Part shown: positions 40,693-49,480 of the stretch, piece by piece
Layout of the letters: each line of letters begins with the position of its first letter
Numbering within the stretch: position 1 is the stretch's first letter
NCBI GenBank assembly: GCA_038135065.1
Contig: JAYPWI010000017.1
Coordinates: 1-64,000, forward strand
Direction: 5' to 3'
Origin: JAYPWI01 sp038135065
GTDB taxonomy: Bacteria; Actinomycetota; Acidimicrobiia; Acidimicrobiales; Poriferisodalaceae
DNA length: 64,000 nt
Notes under the pieces: generated by a model
What the model saw: only the letters and a program-made list of their open reading frames with translations
The model's database searches: none
Told to the model about the DNA's origin: nothing
Position numbers and translations under genes: made by a program

Positions 40693-41631
40693 CTAAACAA
40701 CGTTGATGGATTCGACGACGGATCCGATGATCAACCCCCAGCCGTCGACCATGACGAACAGGAGCAACTTGAGGGGCAGGCTGATGAAGATGGGAGGCAG
40801 CATCATCATGCCCATCGACATCAGCACTGAGGACACGACGAGGTCGATGATCAGGAACGGAATGAAGATCATGAAGCCGATGATGAAGGCAGCCTTCAGT
40901 TCCGAGAGAACGAAGGCGGGAACGAGGACGGTGGCCGAGACGTCTTCGGGGCTGGCCGGCTCGTCGCCGCGGAGGTCGAGCAACATCTGCAGGTCGTCCT
41001 CATCAGTCTGGGTGAGCATGAACTCCTTCAGTGGCGCGAACCCGGCGTCGAAGGCCTCGCCCTGACTGAGTTCTCCGGCCAGCATCGGCTGCAGCGCGTT
41101 GTCGTTGATCTCGCTCAACACCGGACCCATCACGAACAAGGTCAGGAACAACGCGAGACCGGTGAGCACCTGGGTCGGCGGTATCTGCTGTGTGCCCAGA
41201 GCATTCCGGGTGAGACCCAACACGATCACGAAGCGGGTGAACGAGGTGGTGAGGAGCAGGATGGAGGGGGCAATTGCCCCAACCGTCAACAGAAGGATGA
41301 TCAGGACCGTGTTGGACAGCGCCCCGTTCTCGCTTTCGACGGTGATGCCGATGTCGGGTCCCTCTGGGGCTGATGGTGGGGTTGGTTGGTCGACCTGTAG
41401 GAGGGTGGAGCGGGTGTCGGGGCCGGCGATCAGCGGATCGGTCAGCTGGCTGTCGCCGTCGACGGAGGAAGTTGTGGCGGGTTCGGTGAGCGCATCGGGG
41501 GCCGCTTCCTGTGCGCCCGCCGTCCCGGAGCCCGCAACGAGGAGCGCGACCATGAGGCCCAGCCCAATCAGGACAGGGGTCAGGCGCCGAGAACGGCGGC
41601 TGGGCTGCGTGAGGTCAGAGGGCTTGGTCAC
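40693..41631 (-). CDS. fliP: Flagellar export gate protein FliP
   Basis: 312 aa from GTG 41631. An N-terminal signal peptide (LTPVLIGLGLMVALLVAGSGTAGAQE) and an acidic, Thr-rich linker come before the FliP core, which starts at LIILLLTVGAIAPSILLLTTSFTRFVIVLGLTRNALGTQQIPPTQVLTGLALFLTLFVMGPV. FPAFVLSELKAAFIIGFMIFIPFLIIDLVVSSVLMSMGM is the other signature. Forms the export gate with FliQ and FliR. Overlaps the end of fliO. Confidence 0.96.
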   Translation of the reverse strand: MTKPSDLTQPSRRSRRLTPVLIGLGLMVALLVAGSGTAGAQEAAPDALTEPATTSSVDGDSQLTDPLIAGPDTRSTLLQVDQPTPPSAPEGPDIGITVESENGALSNTVLIILLLTVGAIAPSILLLTTSFTRFVIVLGLTRNALGTQQIPPTQVLTGLALFLTLFVMGPVLSEINDNALQPMLAGELSQGEAFDAGFAPLKEFMLTQTDEDDLQMLLDLRGDEPASPEDVSATVLVPAFVLSELKAAFIIGFMIFIPFLIIDLVVSSVLMSMGMMMLPPIFISLPLKLLLFVMVDGWGLIIGSVVESINVV

Positions 41632-42088
41632 GGATCACCCGGGTCTGCTGGGGTGTCCGTACGGTGACGGTCCTCAGCCGATCCAACAGGCCGATCCGTG
41701 GCTGTTGTGAAGAAACGCTTCCGGTTCCGTCCGGAGTGCGTGTTGTTGCAGGGTCTGCGGCGGGTCGGGAGCTCGACAGCATCCCGGCTCCAAGGCCGCG
41801 TTCCGGTTGGGGGGTGCTCGTGCCCTGGCCCTCGCTCGGGCCGTCGAGCTCGCTCAGCAGGGTTACCTGGTGTTCGCCTGCTCCGACGAGAAAACGCCGG
41901 TGGTCGACTTCCACGATGTGGATCGAGGAGGAGCGTCCAAGTGACGCTCGGGCAATGATGTCGATCGCACCCTTACGACTCGTGCCCGGTCGGCGTTGCC
42001 AATGCTTGACACCGTAGAGCGCGGCGATCAGCAGTCCGAGAGAAATTGCCAACCGCAGCAGGGTGGCAAAGGTGAGCGTATCCCCCAT
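41615..42088 (-). CDS. fliO: Flagellar biosynthesis protein FliO
   Basis: 157 aa. One membrane segment (LLRLAISLGLLIAALYGVKHW), then the cytoplasmic FliO domain (IDIIARASLGRSSSIHIVEVDHRRFLVGAGEHQVTLLSEL), followed by a Pro/Thr/Ser-rich tail. FliO helps FliP oligomerise. It lies in the standard order fliN-fliO-fliP. Confidence 0.88.
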   Translation of the reverse strand: MGDTLTFATLLRLAISLGLLIAALYGVKHWQRRPGTSRKGAIDIIARASLGRSSSIHIVEVDHRRFLVGAGEHQVTLLSELDGPSEGQGTSTPQPERGLGAGMLSSSRPAADPATTRTPDGTGSVSSQQPRIGLLDRLRTVTVRTPQQTRVIRDQAL

Positions 42089-42117
42089 GATCGTTCAGCT
42101 TCCGGGCTCTGCCCCGG

Positions 42118-42900
42118 TCACAGGGTGACCGCTTCGTCGGTACGCACGACCTCGGTCACCCTGACGCCCAACTCGTCATCGACCACGACGACTTCGCCGC
42201 GAGCCACGATGGTGCCGTTTACCAATACCTCGACGGGTGAGCCCGCTGTGCGGTCCAACTCGACGACGCTGCCCGAACCCAGTTCGAGCAGATCGCGGAC
42301 CTTCATCGAGGTGCGGCCGAGCTCGACGGTGACCGTGAGGTTCACGTCCTTGAGCAGGGACATGTCCTTTGCCTGATGGGAGCTCGACCCCCCTGCAATC
42401 TGCGGGAACTCAGCGTCGAGGACGTCGAGGTCGCCCTTGCCGTCCGACGACCCCAGGCTGTCCAGCCGAGAAGTCACCATGCTCCCGATGGCGGAACCAA
42501 GGCCGCTATCCACACCGATCCACAGCGTCGCAGGCCCGCCGAGGCCATCGATGGTGGCGCGGACCACAGGGTCGATGGTCGCAGTGGCGTCGGCATCCAG
42601 TGGTGAGGCAGCGACGACGAGTTGCTCATCGAGGGCGGCCGACAGATCGATCGCAATCGCTGCGCCGACCGCGTCTTGGTGGGCGGACATCAGCGAGGCC
42701 AGATCGTCGCTGTCGCTGAGTCCGATGAACATCGTGCCCTCTGCTGCCCCCGCCACCGACAGGGCCATCGTGGGCGCGTCTGAGCTGGTGACGTCGGCTG
42801 CGACGAAGCCGATGCCGGGCGCGTGCTCCTTGAGCACTCTCTCGGTTGCTTCGAGGGCGAGTACCAGGGCGTTCTCGAGTGGGGTGGATGGCGTGCTCAT
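42118..42900 (-). CDS. fliN: Flagellar motor switch protein FliN, with an N-terminal extension
   Basis: 260 aa; start overlaps the fliM stop by 4 bp. The C-terminal SpoA domain (MSLLKDVNLTVTVELGRTSMKVRDLLELGSGSVVELDRTAGSPVEVLVNGTIVARGEVVVVDDELGVRVTEV) is FliN. Ahead of it are ~175 residues (GIGFVAADVTSSDAPTMALSVAGAAEGTMFIGLSDSDDLASLM), resembling the CheC-like part of FliY. The C-ring subunit helps set rotation direction and docks FliH. The CheC phosphatase motif was not identified. Confidence 0.9.
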   Translation of the reverse strand: MSTPSTPLENALVLALEATERVLKEHAPGIGFVAADVTSSDAPTMALSVAGAAEGTMFIGLSDSDDLASLMSAHQDAVGAAIAIDLSAALDEQLVVAASPLDADATATIDPVVRATIDGLGGPATLWIGVDSGLGSAIGSMVTSRLDSLGSSDGKGDLDVLDAEFPQIAGGSSSHQAKDMSLLKDVNLTVTVELGRTSMKVRDLLELGSGSVVELDRTAGSPVEVLVNGTIVARGEVVVVDDELGVRVTEVVRTDEAVTL

Positions 42901-43862
42901 GGCTTCCAGTCGACGATCTGAACGACGTACCGACGACCTCGATGTCCGAGATGGCCGAGAAGAACGGGTGCGTCACCGACTTCGATGATGGCTGGCTCGT
43001 CGATCCGGTGACTCAGGCGGAGAACCTTGCCCGGCGCGAGGTCGGCCAGTTCCGTTGCTGGTACTTCTGAATCGCGAAGTTTGACGCGTAGGTCGGTGTG
43101 GAGTTCGGGAACCACCTCGGTGAACGGCTGTGTGGTGTCGGCGGTCTTGCCGTGCTCGTTCCACATCTTGCGCTCGAGGTCGCCCATGGTCGGCTCGAGG
43201 GTGGAGAACGGATAACACAGACTGAAACTGCCGTCGACCCGACGATTGGTTGTCATCGACACCTGGTAGGTCAACACCAGCACCATGTCCGTCGGCGCCA
43301 CGATCTGAGCAAACTGCGGACTGAACTCCAACTGCAGAAGCTCCGGCTCGACCTCTTGGAAAGGGGCCAGAGCGTCGGTCAGCGGTCGGAGTACCCCCTC
43401 CATCAGGTCGTGAAGGAGGGAGGCCTCGATGCTCGACGGCCGGCGCATGGTCGAGGGGGCTCCATGCCCTCCGAGCAGGCGATCGATGAACGAGCGGCCA
43501 AGCTGGACGCTCATCTCCAACACAGCTGGCCCCGGTAGTGGCGGCATTGCTACGACGGCCAGAACCGAGGGGTCGGGCAGTGACCGGATGTAGTCCTCGT
43601 AGGTGATCTGCTCGACTGACAGGGTCTCGAGGGTGACAACGCAGCGCAGGCGTTGGGAAAACGCACGTCCCAACTCTCGAGCGAACAACTCATGTGCTGT
43701 TCGGAGGCTGCGAACATGGTCTTTGGCGAACTTGTCCGGGCGACGGAAATCGAAGGGTTCGATGGTGCGCTCGGGCGCGAGGGCTCGGTCCCGGAGTTCA
43801 GCCAGGAGATCGTCTGGATTTCCGTCGCGGCTCGTGAACCTCGCGTCCTGCGAAACCATCAT
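42897..43862 (-). CDS. fliM: Flagellar motor switch protein FliM
   Basis: Start near 43862 (MMVSQDARFTSRDG) rather than 44084, which would run through the fliL end; about 321 aa. FliM core: RPDKFAKDHVRSLRTAHELFARELGRAFSQRLRC, LLGGHGAPS, and the C-terminal SpoA domain (VVPELHTDLRVKLRDSEVPATELADLAPGKVLRLSHRIDEPAIIEVGDAPVLLGHLGHRGRRYVVQI). The N-terminal CheY-binding LSQxEIDALL motif is not seen, so CheY control may differ or be absent. C-ring component. Confidence 0.92.
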   Translation of the reverse strand: MMVSQDARFTSRDGNPDDLLAELRDRALAPERTIEPFDFRRPDKFAKDHVRSLRTAHELFARELGRAFSQRLRCVVTLETLSVEQITYEDYIRSLPDPSVLAVVAMPPLPGPAVLEMSVQLGRSFIDRLLGGHGAPSTMRRPSSIEASLLHDLMEGVLRPLTDALAPFQEVEPELLQLEFSPQFAQIVAPTDMVLVLTYQVSMTTNRRVDGSFSLCYPFSTLEPTMGDLERKMWNEHGKTADTTQPFTEVVPELHTDLRVKLRDSEVPATELADLAPGKVLRLSHRIDEPAIIEVGDAPVLLGHLGHRGRRYVVQIVDWKP

Positions 43863-43947
43863 CCATGCCCCGGTCGGCCGATCGCCTGTCCGCTTTAGCC
43901 GCTGACCGGCAGCGGCCGGCGTCGAGGGCTGAGGAGCGGAGTCGGTT

Positions 43948-44466
43948 TCATTGGACGAGGAGCTCGGTGAGCACGACCCGCTTTGCCACCCGCTCCTCGG
44001 GTTCATCCTCGGTGGCCGGGGTGTTGTAGATGTCTCGGACCCGGTCGCCGATGCGGTTGCGAAGCATGTCGAAGCCTTCGGCACTGAGGATCTGCTCTGC
44101 CGTCATCGAGCTCACCTCAGTCAAAATCGCATCGTGTACGAGGGGAAGCTTGAGTTCAGCTAGGACAGAGTCCTGGCCCTCGACGAGCACGATGGCCACC
44201 CCGATCTTGGCGAAACGCGGGGTGTCGTTCGCCAGGTTCACCGTCAGCGAAGTGGCTGTGATGATGAGGCCCTCTTCCTCGGAGGACAGCGGGATGGTGG
44301 TGGTTGGCGCAGCCGCTTCAGCTGACCCCCCTCGTCCGAAGAAGAAGTAGCCGAGGCCGACCACGAGGAGGAGGCCGACGATCATGAACTTGAGCTTGCC
44401 GCCCTTCTTCTTCTCGCCGTCGGCTTCTTCCTCCACCGTCTCGTCGGTGGCGTCATCGATCGCCAT
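43948..44466 (-). CDS. fliL: Flagellar basal body-associated protein FliL
   Basis: 172 aa. An acidic start (ATDETVEEEADGEKKKGGKLK), one membrane segment (FMIVGLLLVVGLGYFFF), then a periplasmic-side domain with LTVNLANDTPRFAKIGVAIVL and the C-terminal VAKRVVLTELLVQ. FliL surrounds the stator and supports torque. Its start overlaps the motB end by 14 bp. Confidence 0.9.
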   Translation of the reverse strand: MAIDDATDETVEEEADGEKKKGGKLKFMIVGLLLVVGLGYFFFGRGGSAEAAAPTTTIPLSSEEEGLIITATSLTVNLANDTPRFAKIGVAIVLVEGQDSVLAELKLPLVHDAILTEVSSMTAEQILSAEGFDMLRNRIGDRVRDIYNTPATEDEPEERVAKRVVLTELLVQ

Positions 44467-45475
44467 TGTCGCTCCTGGGGTTTGAGGGAGAAGGGGGTGT
44501 TGGGCCGCCGCTCAGGTCTGCCGGCCCGACCATCGGTGTCAGGGCTTGAGGATCAGGAGTGGAGCTTTGGTCTTGCGTCTCGAGGTCGGTCTCGCCCGAG
44601 TCGGCGAAACCGAACGGAAGATCGTCGGCCCGTTCGAACGCAACGACCAACTCCACCCGGCGGTTGGTTCTCCGAGCCTCGTCCGAATCACGGGGATCGC
44701 GCGGTCGGAACTCGCCGTAGCCGGAGGCGACCATGCGACGTTCTTCGACTGCGGTTTCGTAGCGGAAGTAGTCGAGAACGGCCAGCGCCCGGTCTGCGGA
44801 GAGATCCCAGTTGTCGTACCCGCCCATGTTCAGGGGTGCGTTGTCGGTGTGGCCCTCGATGAAGATGTCGTTGGCGAATCCGGCCAGTTCCTGGCCGATC
44901 GGTTGGAGTACCTGCTCGGAGATGGACCGGTTCAATTCAGCGCTGCCGCTGGCGAAGAGCACCTCGTCAGTGGAGATCACGATCACCAGACCGCGTTCGT
45001 TGAACCCGAGTTCGATGATGTCGCTGAAGCCGTTCTCTTCAGCGGCCTGGGAGATGCGTTTGGCAATCTCCAGTAATTCGTCGATGTTCAGGTAGGTGAA
45101 GCTGTCGGGCGACTCCGGGGAGCTGGGCCGCTCAGGGGACTCCACCGATTCGGCATAGGCAGCGAGGACCGAGAGCTCGCGCACGGCCTCGAGGGGCTGC
45201 GCGGTGAGGGTTCCGCCGGCGACCGGAACGGGACTTCCCGCTGGCTGGGTGCTCGCGTTGATGGCGCTGCCTCCCTCGATGATGAGGTCGTCGTAGGCCG
45301 TGTTGCCGAAACCTTCTTCGAGTCCTTTCAGAATCACCATGAACTTCGAAGGATCGAGCGTCGACATGGCGAACAGCAGCACGAAGAACGCCATCAGTAG
45401 GGTGACGATGTCGGCGTAGGTGGTCAGGAAGCCAGGGCCTCCGCCCTCCACCTTCTTCTGCTTCTTGCGGGCCAT
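44453..45475 (-). CDS. motB: Flagellar stator protein MotB
   Basis: 340 aa. The single membrane helix TTYADIVTLLMAFFVLLFAMSTLD carries the proton- or sodium-accepting Asp of the stator. The plug/linker region is followed by an OmpA-like peptidoglycan-binding domain (residues ~165-270): FANDIFIEGHTDNAPLNMGGYDNWDLSADRALAVLDYF, with TDNAP and the LSxxRA motif. It anchors the stator to the wall. ATG overlaps the motA stop. C-terminal tail is Pro/Ser-rich. The coupling ion cannot be settled by eye. Confidence 0.95.
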   Translation of the reverse strand: MARKKQKKVEGGGPGFLTTYADIVTLLMAFFVLLFAMSTLDPSKFMVILKGLEEGFGNTAYDDLIIEGGSAINASTQPAGSPVPVAGGTLTAQPLEAVRELSVLAAYAESVESPERPSSPESPDSFTYLNIDELLEIAKRISQAAEENGFSDIIELGFNERGLVIVISTDEVLFASGSAELNRSISEQVLQPIGQELAGFANDIFIEGHTDNAPLNMGGYDNWDLSADRALAVLDYFRYETAVEERRMVASGYGEFRPRDPRDSDEARRTNRRVELVVAFERADDLPFGFADSGETDLETQDQSSTPDPQALTPMVGPADLSGGPTPPSPSNPRSDNGDR

Positions 45476-46263
45476 CAGGCAGCCTTGCCGTCCGACCTGG
45501 CCTTGAACCCGACCCGCAGGTCGGGGCCCAGACGAGCCTCCAGCCGCTCGACCAGGTTGCGGGGACTGGCTCCTTCGCGGATTGCCAGGACACCTTCCAC
45601 CGTGAGCTCCCGAGCGGCAACTTCGACTGCGTTGAGTTTCTCCAGTTTCGATGTAACGGGAGCGAAAATGACGTTGGCGAAAAAGACTCCGTAGAGGGTG
45701 GTCAACAGGGCAAGCGCCATGCCGGTACCCAGCGCGTTGGGGTCGGAGAGGTTGCCGAGGATGTTGATGAGGCCGATGACCGTGCCGATCATGCCGAGGG
45801 TGGGGGCCATCTCGACCATCTTCTTGAACATGCCGATCATCGACTCGTGGCGGGCCTCCATCGCATCGATTTCGGTCTCGAGGACGGCGCGAACCTCATC
45901 TCCCTCCACCCCGTCCACGACCATGGTGAGGCCTGCGCGCAGGAACGGGTCCTCGAGGCTTTCCATCTTGGCCTCTAGGGCCAGCAGGCCGTCCCGTCGA
46001 GCGGCCTCGGAGAATTCCATCATGGTGGTGACCAAGGCATCAGGATCGGGTGGGGATCCCGTATAGGCGATGATGGCCGCCTTGGGGAACCGCTTGGCAT
46101 CCTCCATCCGGTAGCCGGAGAGGACGGCGCCGAGGGTGCCGAACAGCACGAGCACGAACGATGACGGTCCGATGAGGGGGCCGAAGCTGTTGCCGTCCAT
46201 GATCGTCGATCCGATGATCGACAGAAGGACGAGGCCCAAGCCGATGAAGGTCAGGGGATCCAT
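45475..46263 (-). CDS. motA: Flagellar stator protein MotA
   Basis: 262 aa with four hydrophobic segments. MotA marks: MDPLTFIGLGLVLLSIIGSTIMDG, LEAKMESLEDPFLRAGLTMVVDG, RHESMIGMFKKMVEMAPTLGMIGTVIGLINILGNLSDPNALGTGMALALLTTLYGVFFANVIFAPVTSKL. Forms the stator channel with MotB and pushes on FliG. Located after flbD, as in many Gram-positive flagellar operons. Confidence 0.96.
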   Translation of the reverse strand: MDPLTFIGLGLVLLSIIGSTIMDGNSFGPLIGPSSFVLVLFGTLGAVLSGYRMEDAKRFPKAAIIAYTGSPPDPDALVTTMMEFSEAARRDGLLALEAKMESLEDPFLRAGLTMVVDGVEGDEVRAVLETEIDAMEARHESMIGMFKKMVEMAPTLGMIGTVIGLINILGNLSDPNALGTGMALALLTTLYGVFFANVIFAPVTSKLEKLNAVEVAARELTVEGVLAIREGASPRNLVERLEARLGPDLRVGFKARSDGKAA

Positions 46264-46272
46264 GGGGGACGG

Positions 46273-46527
46273 TCAGGACTCGTTACTGCCGGGGAGCAGG
46301 GTGAGCGTTGGGCTGCGGTGTTGCTCGTCTCGCAGGTCGTCTGCTGCAACGATCACCGATGCTCTGAAGCGTCGAGCCCGATCGATGATCTCTTCTGGGG
46401 TGTCCGACACCACCAACTTCCGCCCGTCGGCGAGGGTGATCACCGTGTCGGGGGTCGCCTCGATGAGCTCGATCAGATCCGTGTTCAGAAACATGGGCTC
46501 GCCGCGCAAGCGGTGGACCAAGATCAT
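46273..46527 (-). CDS. flbD: Flagellar FlbD/SwrD family protein
   Basis: ATG at 46527 (MILVHRLRGEPMFLNTDLIELIEA) after GGAGGTGAAGGC; 84 aa. The frame runs open to 46677, but that part contains the promoter. The FlbD block is MILVHRLRGEPMFLNTDLIELIEATPDTVITLADGRKLVV. In B. subtilis the homologue SwrD boosts stator function, which fits its place directly before motA and motB. A sigma-28-like promoter lies 67 nt upstream. Confidence 0.9.
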   Translation of the reverse strand: MILVHRLRGEPMFLNTDLIELIEATPDTVITLADGRKLVVSDTPEEIIDRARRFRASVIVAADDLRDEQHRSPTLTLLPGSNES

Positions 46528-46593
46528 GCCTTCACCTCCGTGTGAATGGACGAGTTGTGGGGCCCTGGGCGCTCCCGCGGCCGCTCTGTTGCA

Positions 46594-46620
46594 CCATCGG
46601 CCTCGACGGACCGCCGTTAA
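46594..46620 (-). promoter_or_regulatory. Sigma-28-like promoter of flbD-motA-motB
   Basis: On the minus strand TTAA (46620-46617), 15 nt, then GCCGATGG (46601-46594). The sequence that follows, TGCAACAGAGCGG, echoes the GTGACAACA start of the flgB and fliJ leaders. Confidence 0.55.
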
Positions 46621-46680
46621 GTCTTGTAACAGCACAAATGTCGAGATTGGCTGCCAAACATGGGGATCAGCGATCAAATT

Positions 46681-46695
46681 GACCGCTCAGCGGCC
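46681..46695 (-). terminator. Terminator-like hairpin after flgE
   Basis: On the minus strand GGCCGC-TGA-GCGGTC, 6 bp with one G-U, directly after the flgE stop and followed by AATTTG. It would split the operon ahead of the flbD promoter. Confidence 0.45.
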
Positions 46696-47922
46696 TTAGC
46701 GCTTGAGGTTCACCAGGTCGGCCAAGAGCTCGTCCGAGCTGGTGATCACCCGGCTGTTCGCCTGGAACCCGCGCTGGGCGATGATCAGGTTGGTGAATTC
46801 CTTCGCCAAGTCGACATTGCTCATTTCGAGAGTGCCAGGGGCCAACAAGCCTCGACTTGCCGTTCCCGGAGGGCCGACCAGGGCAATGCCGGACTGCGCC
46901 GTCGCTCGGAAGTTGCCGTCTCCTACCTGGAGGAGACCACCGTTGTTGGCGAATACGGCGGTGGCGATCCGGGCCAGAACCACGGTCGTACCGTTCGAGA
47001 ACTGACCTTCGATGGTTCCGTCTTCGCCGATGGAGTAGCCGCTGAGCGTGCCGATCGCTGAGCCGTCGGCATATCGAGCCTCCATGCTCGGCTGGCCGCC
47101 GAACTGCGCGAGGTTTGCACCCGAGTCGAAGTTCAGGGTGATGTCGAGGGTGTCGGCTCCTGGAGGGGCGTAGCCGCCGATCGTCGTGGTAGTCGACGAC
47201 GTCAGGGCGCCTTCGGTGTCGAACGTGACATTGGGATCGGCCACTGTCAGCGGGTTGCCGTTGACGGAAGCGCTCAGGGTCCAGGAGTTGACCGCAGCCT
47301 TGGTGAAGACGATCTGTACCTCGTGGGCAGTGCCCATGCTGTCGTAGATGACGATGGAGGACTGGAGCTGTCCCGCTACGGCAGTGTCGGCCGAGAGGTT
47401 GCCGCCGATCTGGACGAAGGTGGTGGCCTCGGGGTCCACCAACTGACCGGTTGGCAGGTTGATGTCACTCACTGGTCGATTCATGTCGACTGTGCCATCA
47501 GCATCGGCCATCCATCCCTGCACCATGCGACCACCAGCCGCCGTCAAATTGCCAGCATCGTCGAAGTTGAACACGCCGCTTCTGGTGTACGTCCGCTCGC
47601 CCCCGGCCTCCATGACGAAGAATCCGTCACCTTGGATAGCCAGGTCGGTGGTACGACCGGTCACCTGGCTCGCTCCCTGGGTGAACACCCGATCGACGCC
47701 GCCGAGATTGACTCCTAACCCGATCTGCGTCGGGTTGATACCGGCTCGGGTGTCCGTCGAGCCGGATGCGCCGGACAGGGTCTGGCTGATCGCCTCGGCG
47801 AAGGTGACCTGAGCGGCCTTGAAGCCGGTGGTGTTGACGTTGGCGATGTTGTTGCCGACGACGTCCATCATTGCCTGGTGGGAACGAAGGCCGGAAACGC
47901 CGGCGAACATTGAACGCATCAT
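46696..47922 (-). CDS. flgE: Flagellar hook protein FlgE
   Basis: 408 aa. N-terminal MMRSMFAGVSGLRSHQAMMDVVGNNIANVNTTGFKAAQVTFAEAIS and C-terminal LEMSNVDLAKEFTNLIIAQRGFQANSRVITSSDELLADLVNLKR are the hook/rod D0 helices. QGDGFFVMEAGGERTYTRSGVFNFDDAGNLTAAGGRMVQGW is the D1 region. The central beta domain is of normal size. Polymerises into the hook on the FlgD cap. It is the only FlgE/FlgF/FlgG-like gene in the window. Confidence 0.95.
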   Translation of the reverse strand: MMRSMFAGVSGLRSHQAMMDVVGNNIANVNTTGFKAAQVTFAEAISQTLSGASGSTDTRAGINPTQIGLGVNLGGVDRVFTQGASQVTGRTTDLAIQGDGFFVMEAGGERTYTRSGVFNFDDAGNLTAAGGRMVQGWMADADGTVDMNRPVSDINLPTGQLVDPEATTFVQIGGNLSADTAVAGQLQSSIVIYDSMGTAHEVQIVFTKAAVNSWTLSASVNGNPLTVADPNVTFDTEGALTSSTTTTIGGYAPPGADTLDITLNFDSGANLAQFGGQPSMEARYADGSAIGTLSGYSIGEDGTIEGQFSNGTTVVLARIATAVFANNGGLLQVGDGNFRATAQSGIALVGPPGTASRGLLAPGTLEMSNVDLAKEFTNLIIAQRGFQANSRVITSSDELLADLVNLKR

Positions 47923-48024
47923 GTGGGGTAGTACCTCGTGGGTTGTCGGAAGTCCGATGTGGGGGTCGGGAAACTCGGTGATCGGGGGACGGTTGGTGCT
48001 GGCGTGGTTGGATCCGTGGGGGGC

Positions 48025-48444
48025 TCAGCCGCCTTCCTGAGCAACCCGAACGACCCGGATCACGTTGTCGAGCGCGACCTGACGGCCGTCGATTCTGAGT
48101 ACGGCGCCGTTCTCGCCGGCTGCGACTTCCTGCACGATGCCCGTGATCTCGCCCTCGCCGGGGAGGTAGGCGGTCACCTCGTGTCCGATCAGCGACGAGC
48201 TGGCCGAGAAGTTCTGTACGCCGAGGAGTCGACCTTGGATCTCGGTCAGTCGCTGCATGGCTTCGACGTTGGCGAACTGCGACGTCTGCTGCAGCATCTC
48301 ACTGCCGTCCATCGGCTCGAGGGGGTTCTGGTGCTGCATCTGGGCAACGAGGAGTCGTAGGAAGGTATCGCTCCCTAGCTGGCCGAGGCCGGTTTGGCTG
48401 GCGGCTGTGGCGTTGGTGAGCTCGGTGGGAATGGAGGTGATCAT
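48025..48444 (-). CDS. flgD: Flagellar hook capping protein FlgD
   Basis: ATG at 48444 (MITSIPTELTNATAA) after GAAGGACCTG; 139 aa. FlgD motif: LGSDTFLRLLVAQMQHQNPLEPMDGSEMLQQTSQFANVEAMQRLTEIQ, then a short C-terminal part (SSSLIGHEVTAYLPGEGEITGIVQEV) without the usual FnIII-like and tudor extension. It caps the hook while FlgE is added. 102 bp ahead of flgE with no clear promoter. Confidence 0.92.
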   Translation of the reverse strand: MITSIPTELTNATAASQTGLGQLGSDTFLRLLVAQMQHQNPLEPMDGSEMLQQTSQFANVEAMQRLTEIQGRLLGVQNFSASSSLIGHEVTAYLPGEGEITGIVQEVAAGENGAVLRIDGRQVALDNVIRVVRVAQEGG

Positions 48445-48460
48445 CAGGTCCTTCGTTCGA

Positions 48461-49480
48461 TCAGAGCCTGACGGCATCGTCTGATGCGGGCTGGCGTGGG
48501 AGGTCTGGGGTCTCGGCCACTGGATCCGAGGGATGTTGTCGGCGGCCGTCGCGTCCGAGGTCGAACCCGCGCCGGGCAAGGTGCTCCCGGAGATCCTGCT
48601 CCCAGGCCGCTGCGGAGGAACCGTCGTCAGCGGTGACGTCGAGTTGGAGCCCTCCAGCGGTCGACGACATGCGGATACGCAACCCGGCCTGGTCGCCCAG
48701 ATCGATGATCAGAGTTCGAGGTGGGGGAGCGTGCTCCAGTTGGTCGATAGCTGCTTCGATACGGGCGATGGTCGGTGGGTCCAGTCGGGTTGTGGATTGC
48801 GGCGACGTCGTAGCGGTGGGAGCGGACGTCGACGACACGGTTGTCTCCACCGCCTCGATGTGTGAGGCGATCTGCTGGCTCTGATGGTTGCGTAGGTCTC
48901 CGGCTCGAAGATGATCCGACGCCGCAGCTGAGGTGTCGGCTGTCGGCGCCGCAGTCGTTGCTGGTGCCGGCGCCTCCATTTCGATAGCGGGGTCGCGCAG
49001 ATCCGACGCCGGGGGCAGTGCAGGGTCGTGGGTTGGAACTTGCGACTCGGTCGCTGGCCGCGTAACGACGCTCTCGATGCCTGTCACGGCACGTTCTGAC
49101 TGAGGTGTGGAAGTTGCGCTGATCGTGCTTGGGGTGACCGTGGGAAGGGACGCCTGCAGCATCTGCGTCCCCTCGATCGACACGGTCGGGCCGCCGGGCT
49201 CCGGTAGGGCTTCGCCCGGGGCAGAGTTCAATGGGGACTCGTCCAGCAGCACAGAGCCAGCCGCGTTGTCGGTACTTGCGACAACTCCCTCAGGATCTGT
49301 CGCGCCGTCTGGGAGGGTGGCCTCGGTTGCTGCGTCGAGGGTGTCGGTCGCCGGCTGGGTCATCATGGCGGCCAGTGCGGCGGCAAAGGGCGAAGCCGTC
49401 GAGTCGTTGACGACGCCTGCAGTGGGTTCAGTGACGGGTGGACTGGGTGCGGCGGTCAGGCCAGGGAGGAGAGATATCAC
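48461..49480 (-). CDS. fliK: Flagellar hook-length control protein FliK-like
   Basis: GTG at 49480 overlapping the transglycosylase stop (GTGA); 339 aa. The N-terminal two thirds are disordered and rich in Ala, Thr, Pro and Ser, as expected for a ruler. The C-terminal part (TIARIEAAIDQLEHAPPPRTLIIDLGDQAGLRIRMSSTAGGLQLDVTADDGSSAAAWEQDLREHLARRGFDL) looks like the FliK switch domain (hook-length control C-terminal). It measures the hook and acts on FlhB. Positioned before flgD as in other loci. Sequence similarity is low, as usual for FliK. Confidence 0.78.
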   Translation of the reverse strand: MISLLPGLTAAPSPPVTEPTAGVVNDSTASPFAAALAAMMTQPATDTLDAATEATLPDGATDPEGVVASTDNAAGSVLLDESPLNSAPGEALPEPGGPTVSIEGTQMLQASLPTVTPSTISATSTPQSERAVTGIESVVTRPATESQVPTHDPALPPASDLRDPAIEMEAPAPATTAAPTADTSAAASDHLRAGDLRNHQSQQIASHIEAVETTVSSTSAPTATTSPQSTTRLDPPTIARIEAAIDQLEHAPPPRTLIIDLGDQAGLRIRMSSTAGGLQLDVTADDGSSAAAWEQDLREHLARRGFDLGRDGRRQHPSDPVAETPDLPRQPASDDAVRL

